Origin: Aliicoccus sp041838435
Lineage (GTDB): Bacteria; Bacillota; Bacilli; Staphylococcales; Salinicoccaceae
DNA length: 20,723 bases
Assembly (NCBI GenBank): GCA_041838435.1
Contig: JBGYPO010000140.1
Coordinates: 1-20,723 of the forward strand
Direction: 5' to 3'
Shown: positions 1-7,515 of the stretch, piece after piece
How the letters are laid out: every line of letters begins with the position of its first letter
How positions within the stretch are numbered: position 1 is the stretch's first letter
Notes under the pieces: generated by a model
What the model was told of the DNA's origin: nothing
What the model saw: only the letters and a program-made list of their open reading frames with translations
The model's database searches: none
Made by a program: the position numbers and the translations under genes

Positions 1-1042
1 ACAGGAAACACTTGATACGATTGATGAATATCTGCTTGCAATTAAAGGACCATTAACAACACCAATCGGCGGTGGAATTCGTTCGTTAAACGTCGCACTG
101 CGTCAGGAATTGGATCTGTATACATGCCTGCGTCCGGTAAGATATTTCAATGGTGTGCCATCACCGGTAAAGCGTCCTGAAGATACGGACATGGTGATTT
201 TCCGCGAGAACACAGAAGATATCTATGCTGGCATTGAGTTTAAAGAAGGTTCTGATGAAGTTAAAAAAGTAGTTGATTTCCTGACGAATGAAATGGGTCA
301 GAAAAACATCCGTTTCCCTGAAACATCAGGTATTGGTATTAAGCCAGTATCTAAAGAAGGTACAGAGCGCTTAGTGCGTGCTGCAATTCAGTATGCAATC
401 GACAACAACAGAACATCTGTAACACTTGTGCATAAAGGTAATATCATGAAGTTTACTGAAGGTGCATTTAAAGCCTGGGGTTACGATCTTGCAGAAAAAG
501 AATTTGGAGACAAGGTATTTACTTGGAATGAATATGACAAGATAGCAGAATCTGACGGACGCGGGTCTGCTGATAAAGCACAAGCGGATGCTGAAGCGGC
601 TGGTAAGATCATTATTAAAGATTCAATTGCTGATATTTTCTTACAACAAATTTTAACACGCCCGAAAGACTTCGGTGTTGTTGCAACGATGAACTTAAAC
701 GGTGACTACGTGTCAGATGCATTAGCTGCGCAAGTTGGTGGTATCGGGATTGCACCTGGTGCGAACATCAACTATGATACAGGTCATGCAATCTTTGAAG
801 CAACACACGGAACAGCACCTAAATATGCTGGTTTAGACAAAGTTAACCCATCATCAGTTATTTTAAGCGGTGTGTTAATGCTTGAACATATGGGCTGGCA
901 GGAAGCTGCTGACCTAATCACACAAGCGGTAGAGAAGACAATCGCTTCTAAAGTTGTCACGTACGACTTTGCACGTCTAATGGATGGCGCAACAGAAGTG
1001 AAATGTTCTGAGTTCGGAGAAGCACTCGTTAAAAATATGTAA
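1..1042 (+). CDS. icd: Isocitrate dehydrogenase (NADP+), 3' part only
   Basis: The protein converts isocitrate to 2-oxoglutarate and CO2 in the TCA cycle, making NADPH in the cytoplasm. The reading frame is open from base 2, so the true start lies upstream; 346 codons of a family usually about 420 long are visible. The TTG at 110 is internal, not a start. Visible family landmarks are GPLTTPIGGGIRSLNVALRQ near the left edge (substrate loop), the CLRPVRYFNGVPSPVK stretch, VIFRENTEDIYAG, the VTLVHKGNIMKFTEGAF segment, and GDYVSDALAAQVGGIGIAPG followed by FEATHGTAPKYAG (metal and cofactor binding). In staphylococci this gene follows citrate synthase, which would lie off the left edge. It ends with TAA at 1040-1042 and is followed by a long hairpin terminator. 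Function is very secure; only completeness is limited. Confidence 0.97.
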   Translation, partial: QETLDTIDEYLLAIKGPLTTPIGGGIRSLNVALRQELDLYTCLRPVRYFNGVPSPVKRPEDTDMVIFRENTEDIYAGIEFKEGSDEVKKVVDFLTNEMGQKNIRFPETSGIGIKPVSKEGTERLVRAAIQYAIDNNRTSVTLVHKGNIMKFTEGAFKAWGYDLAEKEFGDKVFTWNEYDKIAESDGRGSADKAQADAEAAGKIIIKDSIADIFLQQILTRPKDFGVVATMNLNGDYVSDALAAQVGGIGIAPGANINYDTGHAIFEATHGTAPKYAGLDKVNPSSVILSGVLMLEHMGWQEAADLITQAVEKTIASKVVTYDFARLMDGATEVKCSEFGEALVKNM

Positions 1043-1108
1043 TTCATATTTTAAAACAGCTGTCTAGCTAGTACAGAATCTTTATATAAATCATTAAATA
1101 AGATATAT

Positions 1109-1203
1109 AAATCCGTATGTTTGACTCCTAGGGGAATAGCATCTGCTCAAGACTACAGGCTTGAGCGATGCCCCAGGAAAGCAAACATACGGATTATTTT
1201 TTA
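1109..1203 (+). terminator. Very long nested hairpin with T-tract after icd
   Basis: A perfect 14-bp outer stem pairs AATCCGTATGTTTG (1110-1123) with its complement at 1182-1195. Inside it are CCT/AGG (1127-1129 with 1175-1177), GGGG/CCCC (1131-1134 with 1171-1174), CAT/ATG (1140-1142 with 1168-1170) and GCTCAAG/CTTGAGC (1145-1151 with 1160-1166), leaving an 8-base loop. ATTTTTTAT follows directly, so it fits an intrinsic terminator for icd. It is far larger than a terminator needs to be. The inner part (GACTCC near the left, GGAAAGC near the right) resembles, from memory, a dispersed palindromic repeat common between Bacillaceae and staphylococcal genes. Repeat status is inference. Confidence 0.85.
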
Positions 1204-1248
1204 TATGTAGTACTTTTTAAAGTCTTTTTATGAGTAGCACTCTTATCA

Positions 1249-1277
1249 TTTAAAGAAAGTACGATTAGATGTATAAT
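1249..1277 (+). promoter_or_regulatory. Putative promoter of polA-mutM-coaE
   Basis: TTTAAA (1249-1254), a 17-base spacer and a perfect TATAAT (1272-1277) lie 36 bases upstream of the polA ATG. The -35 matches the consensus only partly. The hexamers and much of the spacer (ACGATT then GATG) are shared with the promoter candidate at 20338-20366. Confidence 0.6.
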
Positions 1278-1312
1278 TTAAGTAAGTAAATTTAAACAAA
1301 GTAGGTATAGTG

Positions 1313-3913
1313 ATGAAGAAACTTATTTTGATTGATGGAAATAGTATTGCGTTTCGTGCATTTTACGGGCTACCGTTACTCAGCAACCAAAGCGGTATGT
1401 ATACTAATGCGATTTTTGGTTATGCACGTCTGCTTGAACGCATAATTGAAGATGAACAACCGACGCATTTTCTCGTTGCGTTTGATGCAGGTAAGTCGAC
1501 ATTTAGACATAAGGAATATAAAGACTATAAAGGTGGCAGACAAAAGACACCACCAGAACTTGGCGAGCAGTTTGCCCCGATTAGAAACTTAATAGATGCA
1601 TATGGTATCAAGCGCTATGAAGCTGAAGAATACGAAGCGGATGATATTATCGGTACGCTAGCGAGCCTTGCAGATGCCGAGTCGATTGAAACGATAATTA
1701 TTACAGGGGATAAGGACTTAACGCAGCTTGCGACTGAGAACGTCACGATCTACTACACGAAAAAGGGTATATCAGACGTCGATAAAATTACACCAGAGTT
1801 CATACTTGACGATATGAATATTACACCAGATCAAATCATAGACTTAAAAGGTTTAATGGGTGATAAGTCAGATAATATTCCAGGTGTTCCTGGTGTTGGA
1901 GAGAAAACAGCACTGAAATTACTACACGAATACGGTACAGTTGAGAATGTGCTCGATAATATTGAAAATATTTCAGGTAAAAAATTAAATGAAAATTTAA
2001 CAACATATCAGGATGACGCGAGAATGAGTAAACATCTTGCAACGATATATACTGAAGTACCGATGGATTTTTCTATTGATGATTTGGTATTTTCAAATGA
2101 AAATACAGAAGAGAAGTATGAGATATTTAAAGCGTTTGAATTTAATTCGCTGCTTGATAACATGGAAGCGACAAGTGTCGAAGAGAAAGTTGAGTTTAAT
2201 GCAGTCTTGACTGATGACCTTTCAAAACTCGGAAAAGAAGTATCTGTATACTTAGAAGCGCTTGGAGATAACTATTTAAAAACACCACCGTCTTACATTG
2301 CAGTAACTGATGGTGAACACACATATGTTGAAAAAGTAGATGCGATAGATGTCGATACAATAAAGCAATTTTTAAATGATAGAGATGCTGTCTGGACATA
2401 TGATATCAAACGTAATATTTGTTTGCTCAATCATTTAGATATAGATTTTACAAATTTCACAGAAGATATTATGCTATCTGCTTTCCTCATTGATCCGTCA
2501 ATTAAGATTGTCGGCGTCGCTGAAGTTGTAGAACCGTTTGGCATCAACATTAACAGCGATGAGTTTTTCTACGGCAAAGGCCGTAATAAGAAGAATCCGA
2601 CACATGAGGAATATGTCGATTTTCTTCAGGATAAAATAATGGGTATCCATATGGCACGTGAAAAATTATCTGAGAAAATTGAAGCATACGATATGCATGC
2701 GCTCTTACATGAGCTTGAGATTCCATTAACAAAAATTCTTGCTCATATGGAGCTGCGCGGTGTACATGTAGATGTGACGCGTCTTAAGGAAATGGAAGAA
2801 GAGATTCAGGGGCGCCTTGATGACATTGAAGAAAACATCCATCGTTTAGCTGGTGAAGCATTTAACATCAATTCTCCGAAGCAGCTCGGTGTCATTCTTT
2901 TTGAGAAGTTGGAACTCCCTGTTATTAAACGTACGAAAACGGGTTACTCTACAGCAGTTGATGTGCTGGAGGCTCTTCTAGGTAAGCATGATATTATCGA
3001 GTATCTCTTACAGTACCGAACACTATCTAAATTGCAGTCAACGTATGTCATTGGTCTGCAGTCAGAAGTAACTGAGCTCGGTAAGATTCATACGCGCTTC
3101 AACCAAACGCTTGCGCAGACGGGTCGTTTATCGTCAGTTGAACCGAATCTTCAAAACATCCCAATCCGCATTGATGAAGGGCGAAAAATACGTCAGGCAT
3201 TTGTACCGAGCAGTGAGGACCATGTACTCGTTGCGCTTGACTATTCTCAAATCGAATTACGCGTGCTTGCACATATTTCAGGTGACGAATCGATGCAGGA
3301 AGCCTTTAACTCCGGCAGTGATATTCATACGAAAACTGCGAGTGAAGTATTTAATGTTGAAGAAGATGCAGTTGATGCTGAGATGAGACGCAATGCGAAA
3401 GCTGTAAACTTCGGGATTGTGTACGGGATAAGTGACTATGGTTTAAGCCAGAATTTGCATATAACACGTAAAGAGGCACGCACGTTTATTGATAATTATC
3501 TTGCTTCATTTCCTAAAGTAGACGGGTTTATGAAGTCAATCGTACAGGACGCACGTCGTGACGGTTATGTTTCAACGATTATGAACCGCAGACGCTATGT
3601 GCCGGATATTCATAGTAAGAACTTTAACCAGCGTAACTTTGCTGAACGTATCGCGATGAACTCACCAATTCAGGGGAGTGCGGCTGATATTATTAAAAAA
3701 GCGATGGTGGATTATGTGAATGATCCTGCGTCAAAAGAATTTGATGCAACATTATTACTTCAAATCCATGATGAACTGATATTTGAAGTAAGCAAAGATG
3801 ATGTAGAGAAATTTATTCCGCATATTCAAGACATCATGGAGAATACTGTGGCACTTGATGTTGAGTTAGAAGTAGATTATGGCCAGGGTAAAAACTGGTA
3901 TGAAGTGAAGTAG
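1313..3913 (+). CDS. polA: DNA polymerase I
   Basis: This enzyme fills gaps in repair and removes RNA primers from Okazaki fragments. The 866 residues fall into three parts. The N-terminal 5'-nuclease (about 1-290) shows LILIDGNSIAFRAF, the acidic YEADDIIGTLA and ITGDKDLTQLA, and the DNA-binding GVPGVGEKTALKLL. The middle 3'-5' exonuclease-like domain (about 300-470) lacks the usual DxE first catalytic motif, so proofreading is probably lost, as in Bacillus Pol I. The C-terminal polymerase has motif A DYSQIELR (from about residue 643), motif B RRNAKAVNFGIVYG (about 692) and motif C HDE (about 819-821). I chose ATG 1313 over the adjacent GTG 1310 because AGTAGGT is better spaced for it and related proteins start MxKLxLIDGNS. 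mutM follows 8 bases after the stop, so the two are probably co-transcribed. Confidence 0.98.
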   Translation: MKKLILIDGNSIAFRAFYGLPLLSNQSGMYTNAIFGYARLLERIIEDEQPTHFLVAFDAGKSTFRHKEYKDYKGGRQKTPPELGEQFAPIRNLIDAYGIKRYEAEEYEADDIIGTLASLADAESIETIIITGDKDLTQLATENVTIYYTKKGISDVDKITPEFILDDMNITPDQIIDLKGLMGDKSDNIPGVPGVGEKTALKLLHEYGTVENVLDNIENISGKKLNENLTTYQDDARMSKHLATIYTEVPMDFSIDDLVFSNENTEEKYEIFKAFEFNSLLDNMEATSVEEKVEFNAVLTDDLSKLGKEVSVYLEALGDNYLKTPPSYIAVTDGEHTYVEKVDAIDVDTIKQFLNDRDAVWTYDIKRNICLLNHLDIDFTNFTEDIMLSAFLIDPSIKIVGVAEVVEPFGININSDEFFYGKGRNKKNPTHEEYVDFLQDKIMGIHMAREKLSEKIEAYDMHALLHELEIPLTKILAHMELRGVHVDVTRLKEMEEEIQGRLDDIEENIHRLAGEAFNINSPKQLGVILFEKLELPVIKRTKTGYSTAVDVLEALLGKHDIIEYLLQYRTLSKLQSTYVIGLQSEVTELGKIHTRFNQTLAQTGRLSSVEPNLQNIPIRIDEGRKIRQAFVPSSEDHVLVALDYSQIELRVLAHISGDESMQEAFNSGSDIHTKTASEVFNVEEDAVDAEMRRNAKAVNFGIVYGISDYGLSQNLHITRKEARTFIDNYLASFPKVDGFMKSIVQDARRDGYVSTIMNRRRYVPDIHSKNFNQRNFAERIAMNSPIQGSAADIIKKAMVDYVNDPASKEFDATLLLQIHDELIFEVSKDDVEKFIPHIQDIMENTVALDVELEVDYGQGKNWYEVK

Positions 3914-3921
3914 GTGAATAC

Positions 3922-4791
3922 ATGCCGGAGTTACCAGAAGTAGAAATTGTTAAGCGGGAATTAAAACCAAGTGTCGTCAATACTCGGATTGAAACAATTG
4001 AAATTTCAAAACCTGTATACAAAGGTCATAGTGAAGGTAAGCGGACTATTATAAAAAATCCGATAGACGCATTCAAAAGTGACTTAATAGGCAGTGAAAT
4101 TATTTCACTCACGAGACGCGGTAAATATTTAAGTTTTGGGCTGAGTAAAGATAATGACTATAAACACATGGTATCCCACTTAGGTATGAGTGGCGCTTAC
4201 TTTGTAGTAAATAGCTTAGATGAAATAAAGGAAGCAAACTATAGGAATCATACGCATATTGTTTTAAATCTATCTTCAGGTGCGAAATTAGTGTATGCAG
4301 ATATTCGCAGGTTCGGAGAGATGCGTATCGTTCCTAAAATTACAGAATTTCTACCGTTCGTTGAGATGGCACCAGAATATTATGAAGAAGTCAGCTTGAC
4401 TACATTCTTGAATAATCTAAAAGACACCCGGTTTAGCAATATGACAATCAAGCAGGCAATTATGGATGCGAGAGTCATTCCTGGGGTAGGTAATATATAC
4501 GCGAACGAAGCACTGTTTAGAAGCGGTATCTTACCTACGCGTAAAGCAGGTCGGGTATCAGCGACTCGATTAATTAGTTTACACGAAGAGATAACGGCTG
4601 TGCTTAATGAAGCGATTGAACGCGGTGGTTCGACAATCTCAGATTACCGGAATACGAGCGGTGACTCCGGCACGATGCAGGAGCGTTTCAAAATCTATCA
4701 AAAGAAAATCTGTCCAGAATGTGATGCGCCACTTAAGACGAAAGTTATCAATACACGCAATACATTTTATTGTACAGAGTGTCAGAGGTGA
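3922..4791 (+). CDS. mutM: Formamidopyrimidine-DNA glycosylase (Fpg)
   Basis: This base-excision repair enzyme removes 8-oxoguanine and formamidopyrimidines and nicks the abasic site. The start is certain because the mature N-terminal MPELPEVE supplies the catalytic Pro2 and Glu3. The conserved lysine in TRRGKYLSFGL, the VSHLGMSG strand, the H2TH segment (ARVIPGVGNIYANEALF) and the C-terminal zinc finger (CPEC, then CTEC, ending QR) are all visible. At 289 residues it is close to the usual 270-290. It lies between polA and coaE; its last bases contain GAGGTGA, which serves as the SD of coaE, so translation is likely coupled. Repair synthesis by PolA after Fpg excision makes the pairing functionally sensible. 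Confidence 0.97.
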   Translation: MPELPEVEIVKRELKPSVVNTRIETIEISKPVYKGHSEGKRTIIKNPIDAFKSDLIGSEIISLTRRGKYLSFGLSKDNDYKHMVSHLGMSGAYFVVNSLDEIKEANYRNHTHIVLNLSSGAKLVYADIRRFGEMRIVPKITEFLPFVEMAPEYYEEVSLTTFLNNLKDTRFSNMTIKQAIMDARVIPGVGNIYANEALFRSGILPTRKAGRVSATRLISLHEEITAVLNEAIERGGSTISDYRNTSGDSGTMQERFKIYQKKICPECDAPLKTKVINTRNTFYCTECQR

Positions 4792-4794
4792 CGT

Positions 4795-5385
4795 ATGGGT
4801 AAAGTAATTGGACTCACTGGTGGAATTGCAAGTGGGAAGTCAACGGTGAGTCAGTATCTTGAAAGTAAGGATTATATTGTACTTGATTCGGATAAGTATG
4901 CACATACTGTGCTGGAACCAGGTCAGCTTGGTTACAGACAGATTGTAGAGTATTTTGGTAAAGATGTTTTAAACGAAGATAAAACCATCAATCGTAAAGC
5001 GCTCGGTCAAATTGTCTTTAATGATAAAGAGAAACTACAAGTGCTGAACGCGTTTACACATCCAGAAGTCAGACGCATGATGCAGGAAGACTTGGATAGA
5101 TATAGACAAGATCATCACGTGTTTCTGGACATACCGCTTTTGTATGAGAATAAACGTGAAACAATATGTGATCTAGTCATTACTGTTTATGTGAATGAAG
5201 AAACGCAGCTTGAACGTTTAATGGCCAGAAACGGATTTACAGAAGAAGAAGCATTATCTCGCATACGAAGCCAAATGCCGCTTGATGAGAAAAAAGAGCG
5301 CAGTGATGTCGTGTTTGACAACAATGGTTCAATCGAAGCGTTAAATAAACAGATTGATAGTTTTTTATCGGAATTAGAAGCATAA
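4795..5385 (+). CDS. coaE: Dephospho-CoA kinase
   Basis: It catalyses the last step of coenzyme A synthesis, ATP-dependent phosphorylation of the 3' hydroxyl of dephospho-CoA. The 196 residues open with a P-loop, GLTGGIASGKST (residues 6-17), followed by the VLDSDKYAH motif and FLDIPLLYEN, and later by the LMARNGFTEEEALSRI lid segment and a DVVFDNNGS stretch typical of the family. ATG 4795 is three bases after the mutM stop and has GAGGTGA in good position. It is the third gene of the polA-mutM-coaE run, the same order as in staphylococci. No terminator is evident before gapB. Confidence 0.96.
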   Translation: MGKVIGLTGGIASGKSTVSQYLESKDYIVLDSDKYAHTVLEPGQLGYRQIVEYFGKDVLNEDKTINRKALGQIVFNDKEKLQVLNAFTHPEVRRMMQEDLDRYRQDHHVFLDIPLLYENKRETICDLVITVYVNEETQLERLMARNGFTEEEALSRIRSQMPLDEKKERSDVVFDNNGSIEALNKQIDSFLSELEA

Positions 5386-5404
5386 AAATATAGGTTTCTT
5401 ATGT

Positions 5405-5410
5405 TATAAT
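5405..5410 (+). promoter_or_regulatory. Possible -10 element for gapB
   Basis: A perfect TATAAT lies 38 bases upstream of the gapB ATG, in the 62-base gap after coaE. No convincing -35 hexamer is found at 17 bases, so gapB may depend on an activator or partly on read-through from coaE. Confidence 0.4.
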
Positions 5411-5447
5411 AGGGTAAAATATTGACTTTAAGTGAGGGAATTCAAGA

Positions 5448-6452
5448 ATGAAAAAAGTTGCAATTAATGGTTTAGGAAGAATAGGTAGAATGGTGTTCCG
5501 TATCGTCATGGAATCGAAGGATTTAGAACTCGTCGCAGTAAATGCGAGCTATGATGCAGAAACACTTGCGCACCTCATAAACTATGACACAACTCATGGA
5601 AAATTCAGTAAAGTTGTTGAACCTAAAGGTGACAAGCTTGTTGTCGACGGTCATGAGATTTTAATTACATCTGATCGTAATCCTGAGAACTTACCGTGGG
5701 GTAAACTTGGTGTAGATATCGTGTTAGAAGCAACAGGTGCTTTCAATGAAGGTGCCAAAGCGAAAGCGCACATCACAGCAGGTGCGAAGAAGGTTGTGTT
5801 AACGGCACCGGGTAAAGGCGATGACGTGCAGACAATCGTACTTGGTGTTAACGATGAAACGTTGGATTTAGACAAATATGATATTATTTCAAATGCGTCA
5901 TGTACGACAAACTGTCTTGCACCCGTTGCAAAAGTTTTAAATGACTCGTTTGGTATTAAAAACGGGTTGATGACGACAGTTCACGCGTACACGAGTGACC
6001 AGCGCAACATCGATAACCCGCATAAAGATTTAAGACGTGCACGTACAAGTGCTGAAAATATAATCCCAACTTCTACTGGCGCTGCGAAAGCACTGAGCCT
6101 GGTATTACCTGAACTTGATGGTAAACTGCATGGCCTTGCACTGCGCGTACCGGTTTCAAACGTATCACTTGTTGACCTGGTGGTTGACGTTGAGCGTCCG
6201 GTAACAATTGATGAAGTGAACGGTGCATTTATTGAAGCATCAGAGAAGAATATGAAAGATATGCTTGGTGTTACATTTGAACCACTTGTATCTTCAGACT
6301 TCAATACAGATTCAAGAAGTTCAATCATCGACGGCAGCTTGACGATGGTAATGGATGACACGAAAGTGAAAGTACTTGCTTGGTATGACAACGAGTGGGG
6401 TTACTCAACACGTGTGATTGATCTTGTTGAGAAAATCGCTAAAGAAATTTAA
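5448..6452 (+). CDS. gapB: Glyceraldehyde-3-phosphate dehydrogenase, GapB type
   Basis: The 334-residue protein has the GAPDH fold: NAD(P)-binding INGLGRIGRMVFR near the N-terminus, the active-site SNASCTTNCLAPVAKVL with nucleophile Cys152, TTVHAYTSDQ with the catalytic histidine, and WYDNEWGYS near the end. After the first beta strands it reads VNASYDAET, where the glycolytic GapA paralogue normally has an NDLTD-like sequence. That is the signature of the GapB/Gap2 group, which favours NADP and works in the gluconeogenic direction. SD GAGGG (5434-5438) fits ATG 5448. The polA-mutM-coaE-gapB order is the staphylococcal one. The gluconeogenic role is inferred from family and context. Confidence 0.95.
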   Translation: MKKVAINGLGRIGRMVFRIVMESKDLELVAVNASYDAETLAHLINYDTTHGKFSKVVEPKGDKLVVDGHEILITSDRNPENLPWGKLGVDIVLEATGAFNEGAKAKAHITAGAKKVVLTAPGKGDDVQTIVLGVNDETLDLDKYDIISNASCTTNCLAPVAKVLNDSFGIKNGLMTTVHAYTSDQRNIDNPHKDLRRARTSAENIIPTSTGAAKALSLVLPELDGKLHGLALRVPVSNVSLVDLVVDVERPVTIDEVNGAFIEASEKNMKDMLGVTFEPLVSSDFNTDSRSSIIDGSLTMVMDDTKVKVLAWYDNEWGYSTRVIDLVEKIAKEI

Positions 6453-6468
6453 TTATTAATAGGTTTTG

Positions 6469-6501
6469 AAGCATCTCCGATAAAATGGGGGTGCTTTTTT
6501 T
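6469..6501 (+). terminator. Intrinsic terminator of gapB
   Basis: AAGCATCTCC (6469-6478) pairs with GGGGGTGCTT (6487-6496), allowing two G-T pairs, across an 8-base loop and is followed by a run of T. It lies 16 bases after the gapB stop. Confidence 0.9.
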
Positions 6502-6563
6502 GTTTATCTTAAGATTTGTTGTTAAACTATTACTAATATATTAATTAGTGAGGAGTTTTCATC

Positions 6564-6761
6564 ATAATCTGGTTACAAGAATTTTTGATGCGATTCTTAT
6601 GGTTCTCATTTTTACATGGCGGATTGACGCTGTTATTCTTTGACTTTAACGCAAGCGTCACATTCTTGTTCAGTGTGATATTTGCTTTGATTTCCACATA
6701 CTTCTTCCGCAGCATGACAAAAAGAATTAAAAGTGATGAAGATCAAAACAAAAATCAGTAG
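6564..6761 (+). CDS. Small membrane protein, unrecognised, probable non-canonical start
   Basis: A short frame ending TAG at 6759-6761 encodes a hydrophobic protein with a charged tail: two predicted membrane segments (roughly FLMRFLWFSFLHGGLTLLFF and VTFLFSVIFALISTYFF) and then a Lys/Arg/Asp/Gln-rich end (MTKRIKSDEDQNKNQ). The first ATG in frame is 6588 (57 residues), but a good SD, AGGAG at 6551-6555, is 32 bases before it. The only in-frame codons at SD distance are ATC 6561, ATA 6564 and ATC 6567, so I place the start at ATA 6564 (65 residues, 8-base spacing). It is bounded by terminators on both sides, so it is probably its own unit. Function is unknown and the family is not recognised. 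Coding is supported by the SD, the amphipathic layout and the terminator that follows. Confidence 0.6.
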   Translation: MIWLQEFLMRFLWFSFLHGGLTLLFFDFNASVTFLFSVIFALISTYFFRSMTKRIKSDEDQNKNQ

Positions 6762-6817
6762 AGTGAGCTGTGACTTTATCTTACAGGACACCATTCATTT
6801 AAATAGAGCCTTTGATT

Positions 6818-6863
6818 AAAACACGAAACTATATCTATTTCAGATTAGGATCGTGTTTTTGTT
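6818..6863. terminator. Terminator after the small membrane gene
   Basis: AAAACACGA (6818-6826) pairs perfectly with TCGTGTTTT (6851-6859) and is followed by more T. A smaller ATCT/AGAT hairpin sits in the loop. The symmetric A and T flanks would let it work in both directions, shielding the repeat array to its right. Confidence 0.65.
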
Positions 6864-6901
6864 TAGTGTTTATGAGATAATCAGCAAATGATAAGATAAA
6901 A

Positions 6902-7448
6902 AGTGTTCCCCATGAGTTGAAAACAAGTTCTGGTGAACACCTGATAGGAAAAGGTGTTCCTGAGATTTTTAAAAATTCTCTGGGCTATCACTAATGAGTA
7001 CAAGGTGTTCCATGAGTATTCTGAAGTTGTATTGAGGAACGCGAAACGGTGAACGGCGTTCCAGACTTCAAAAACCATGTGTTGAACGCGAGACGGGATT
7101 CGGCGTTCCAGAGAGACTGCAAACATGCTGTGGGGAACGCGAGGCAGGGTTCGGCGTTCCAGAGAGACTGCAAACATGCTGTGGGGAACGCGAAACAGAA
7201 TTCGGCGTTCCAGAGAGACTGCAAACATGCTGTGGGGAACGCGAAACAGAATTCGGCGTTCCAGAGAGACTGCAAACATGCTGTGGGGAACGCGAGGCAG
7301 GGTTCGGCGTTCCTGAGAGACTGCAAACATGCTGTGAGGAACGCGAAACAGAATTCGGCGTTCCTGAGAGACTGCAAACATGCTGTGAGGAACGCGAGGA
7401 GTGTGTAGACGTTTCAGACAGAACAAAAAATTTTTCTGAGGAACACCC
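6902..7448. repeat. Tandem hairpin repeat array, 51-bp period, about 11 units
   Basis: The right-arm landmark GTTCC with its two or three preceding bases recurs at 6902, 6953, 7004, 7055, 7102, 7153, 7204, 7255, 7306, 7357 and, decayed, 7408. The interval is 51 bp each time except one 47-bp step (7055 to 7102). The left-arm landmark GAAC recurs on the same register, including outlying copies near 6935 and 7441. Core units (about 7085-7390) are nearly identical; units at both ends are strongly diverged. Each core unit carries an inverted repeat, GGAACGC then 13 bases then GCGTTCC, and a 24-base linker containing GAGACTGCAAACATGCTGTG. Since 51 is 17 codons, long frames stay open on both strands, but none has a convincing start. 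The array fills the gap between the terminator at 6818-6863 and the one at 7481-7515. Function is unknown. Confidence 0.95.
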
Positions 7449-7480
7449 AATACTGGATTCAATCTCAAAAATATCACAAC

Positions 7481-7515
7481 AAAAAAACCGAGACTACAAT
7501 CAGTCTCGGTTTTTA
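7481..7515. terminator. Bidirectional terminator at the 3' end of ggt
   Basis: CCGAGACT (7488-7495) pairs with AGTCTCGG (7502-7509) over a 6-base loop. Seven A precede it and five T follow, so it can end transcription from either direction. It is 20 bases beyond the minus-strand ggt stop and serves ggt, while also closing the repeat region. Confidence 0.9.

Noticed and set aside
110..112. TTG as the start of icd
   Set aside because: The frame is open and family-like all the way to base 2, so the start lies left of the window.
5981..6391. 136-codon minus-strand frame opposite gapB
   Set aside because: It is a shadow of the strongly conserved gapB frame and has no SD or family resemblance; similar shadows occur opposite infC and the TrmH-family gene.
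7085..7390. Diversity-generating retroelement variable region
   Set aside because: The A/G-only variation recalls one, but there is no reverse transcriptase, no template repeat pair and no target protein in the window.
7018..7408. CRISPR array
   Set aside because: Palindromic repeats at even spacing suggested it, but the intervals between them are also repeated almost identically, so there are no unique spacers, and no cas genes are present.
7049..7408. Plus-strand repeat protein of about 119 residues
   Set aside because: It begins at a GTG inside a hairpin unit without SD, and the upstream units do not preserve the frame after the 47-bp step.
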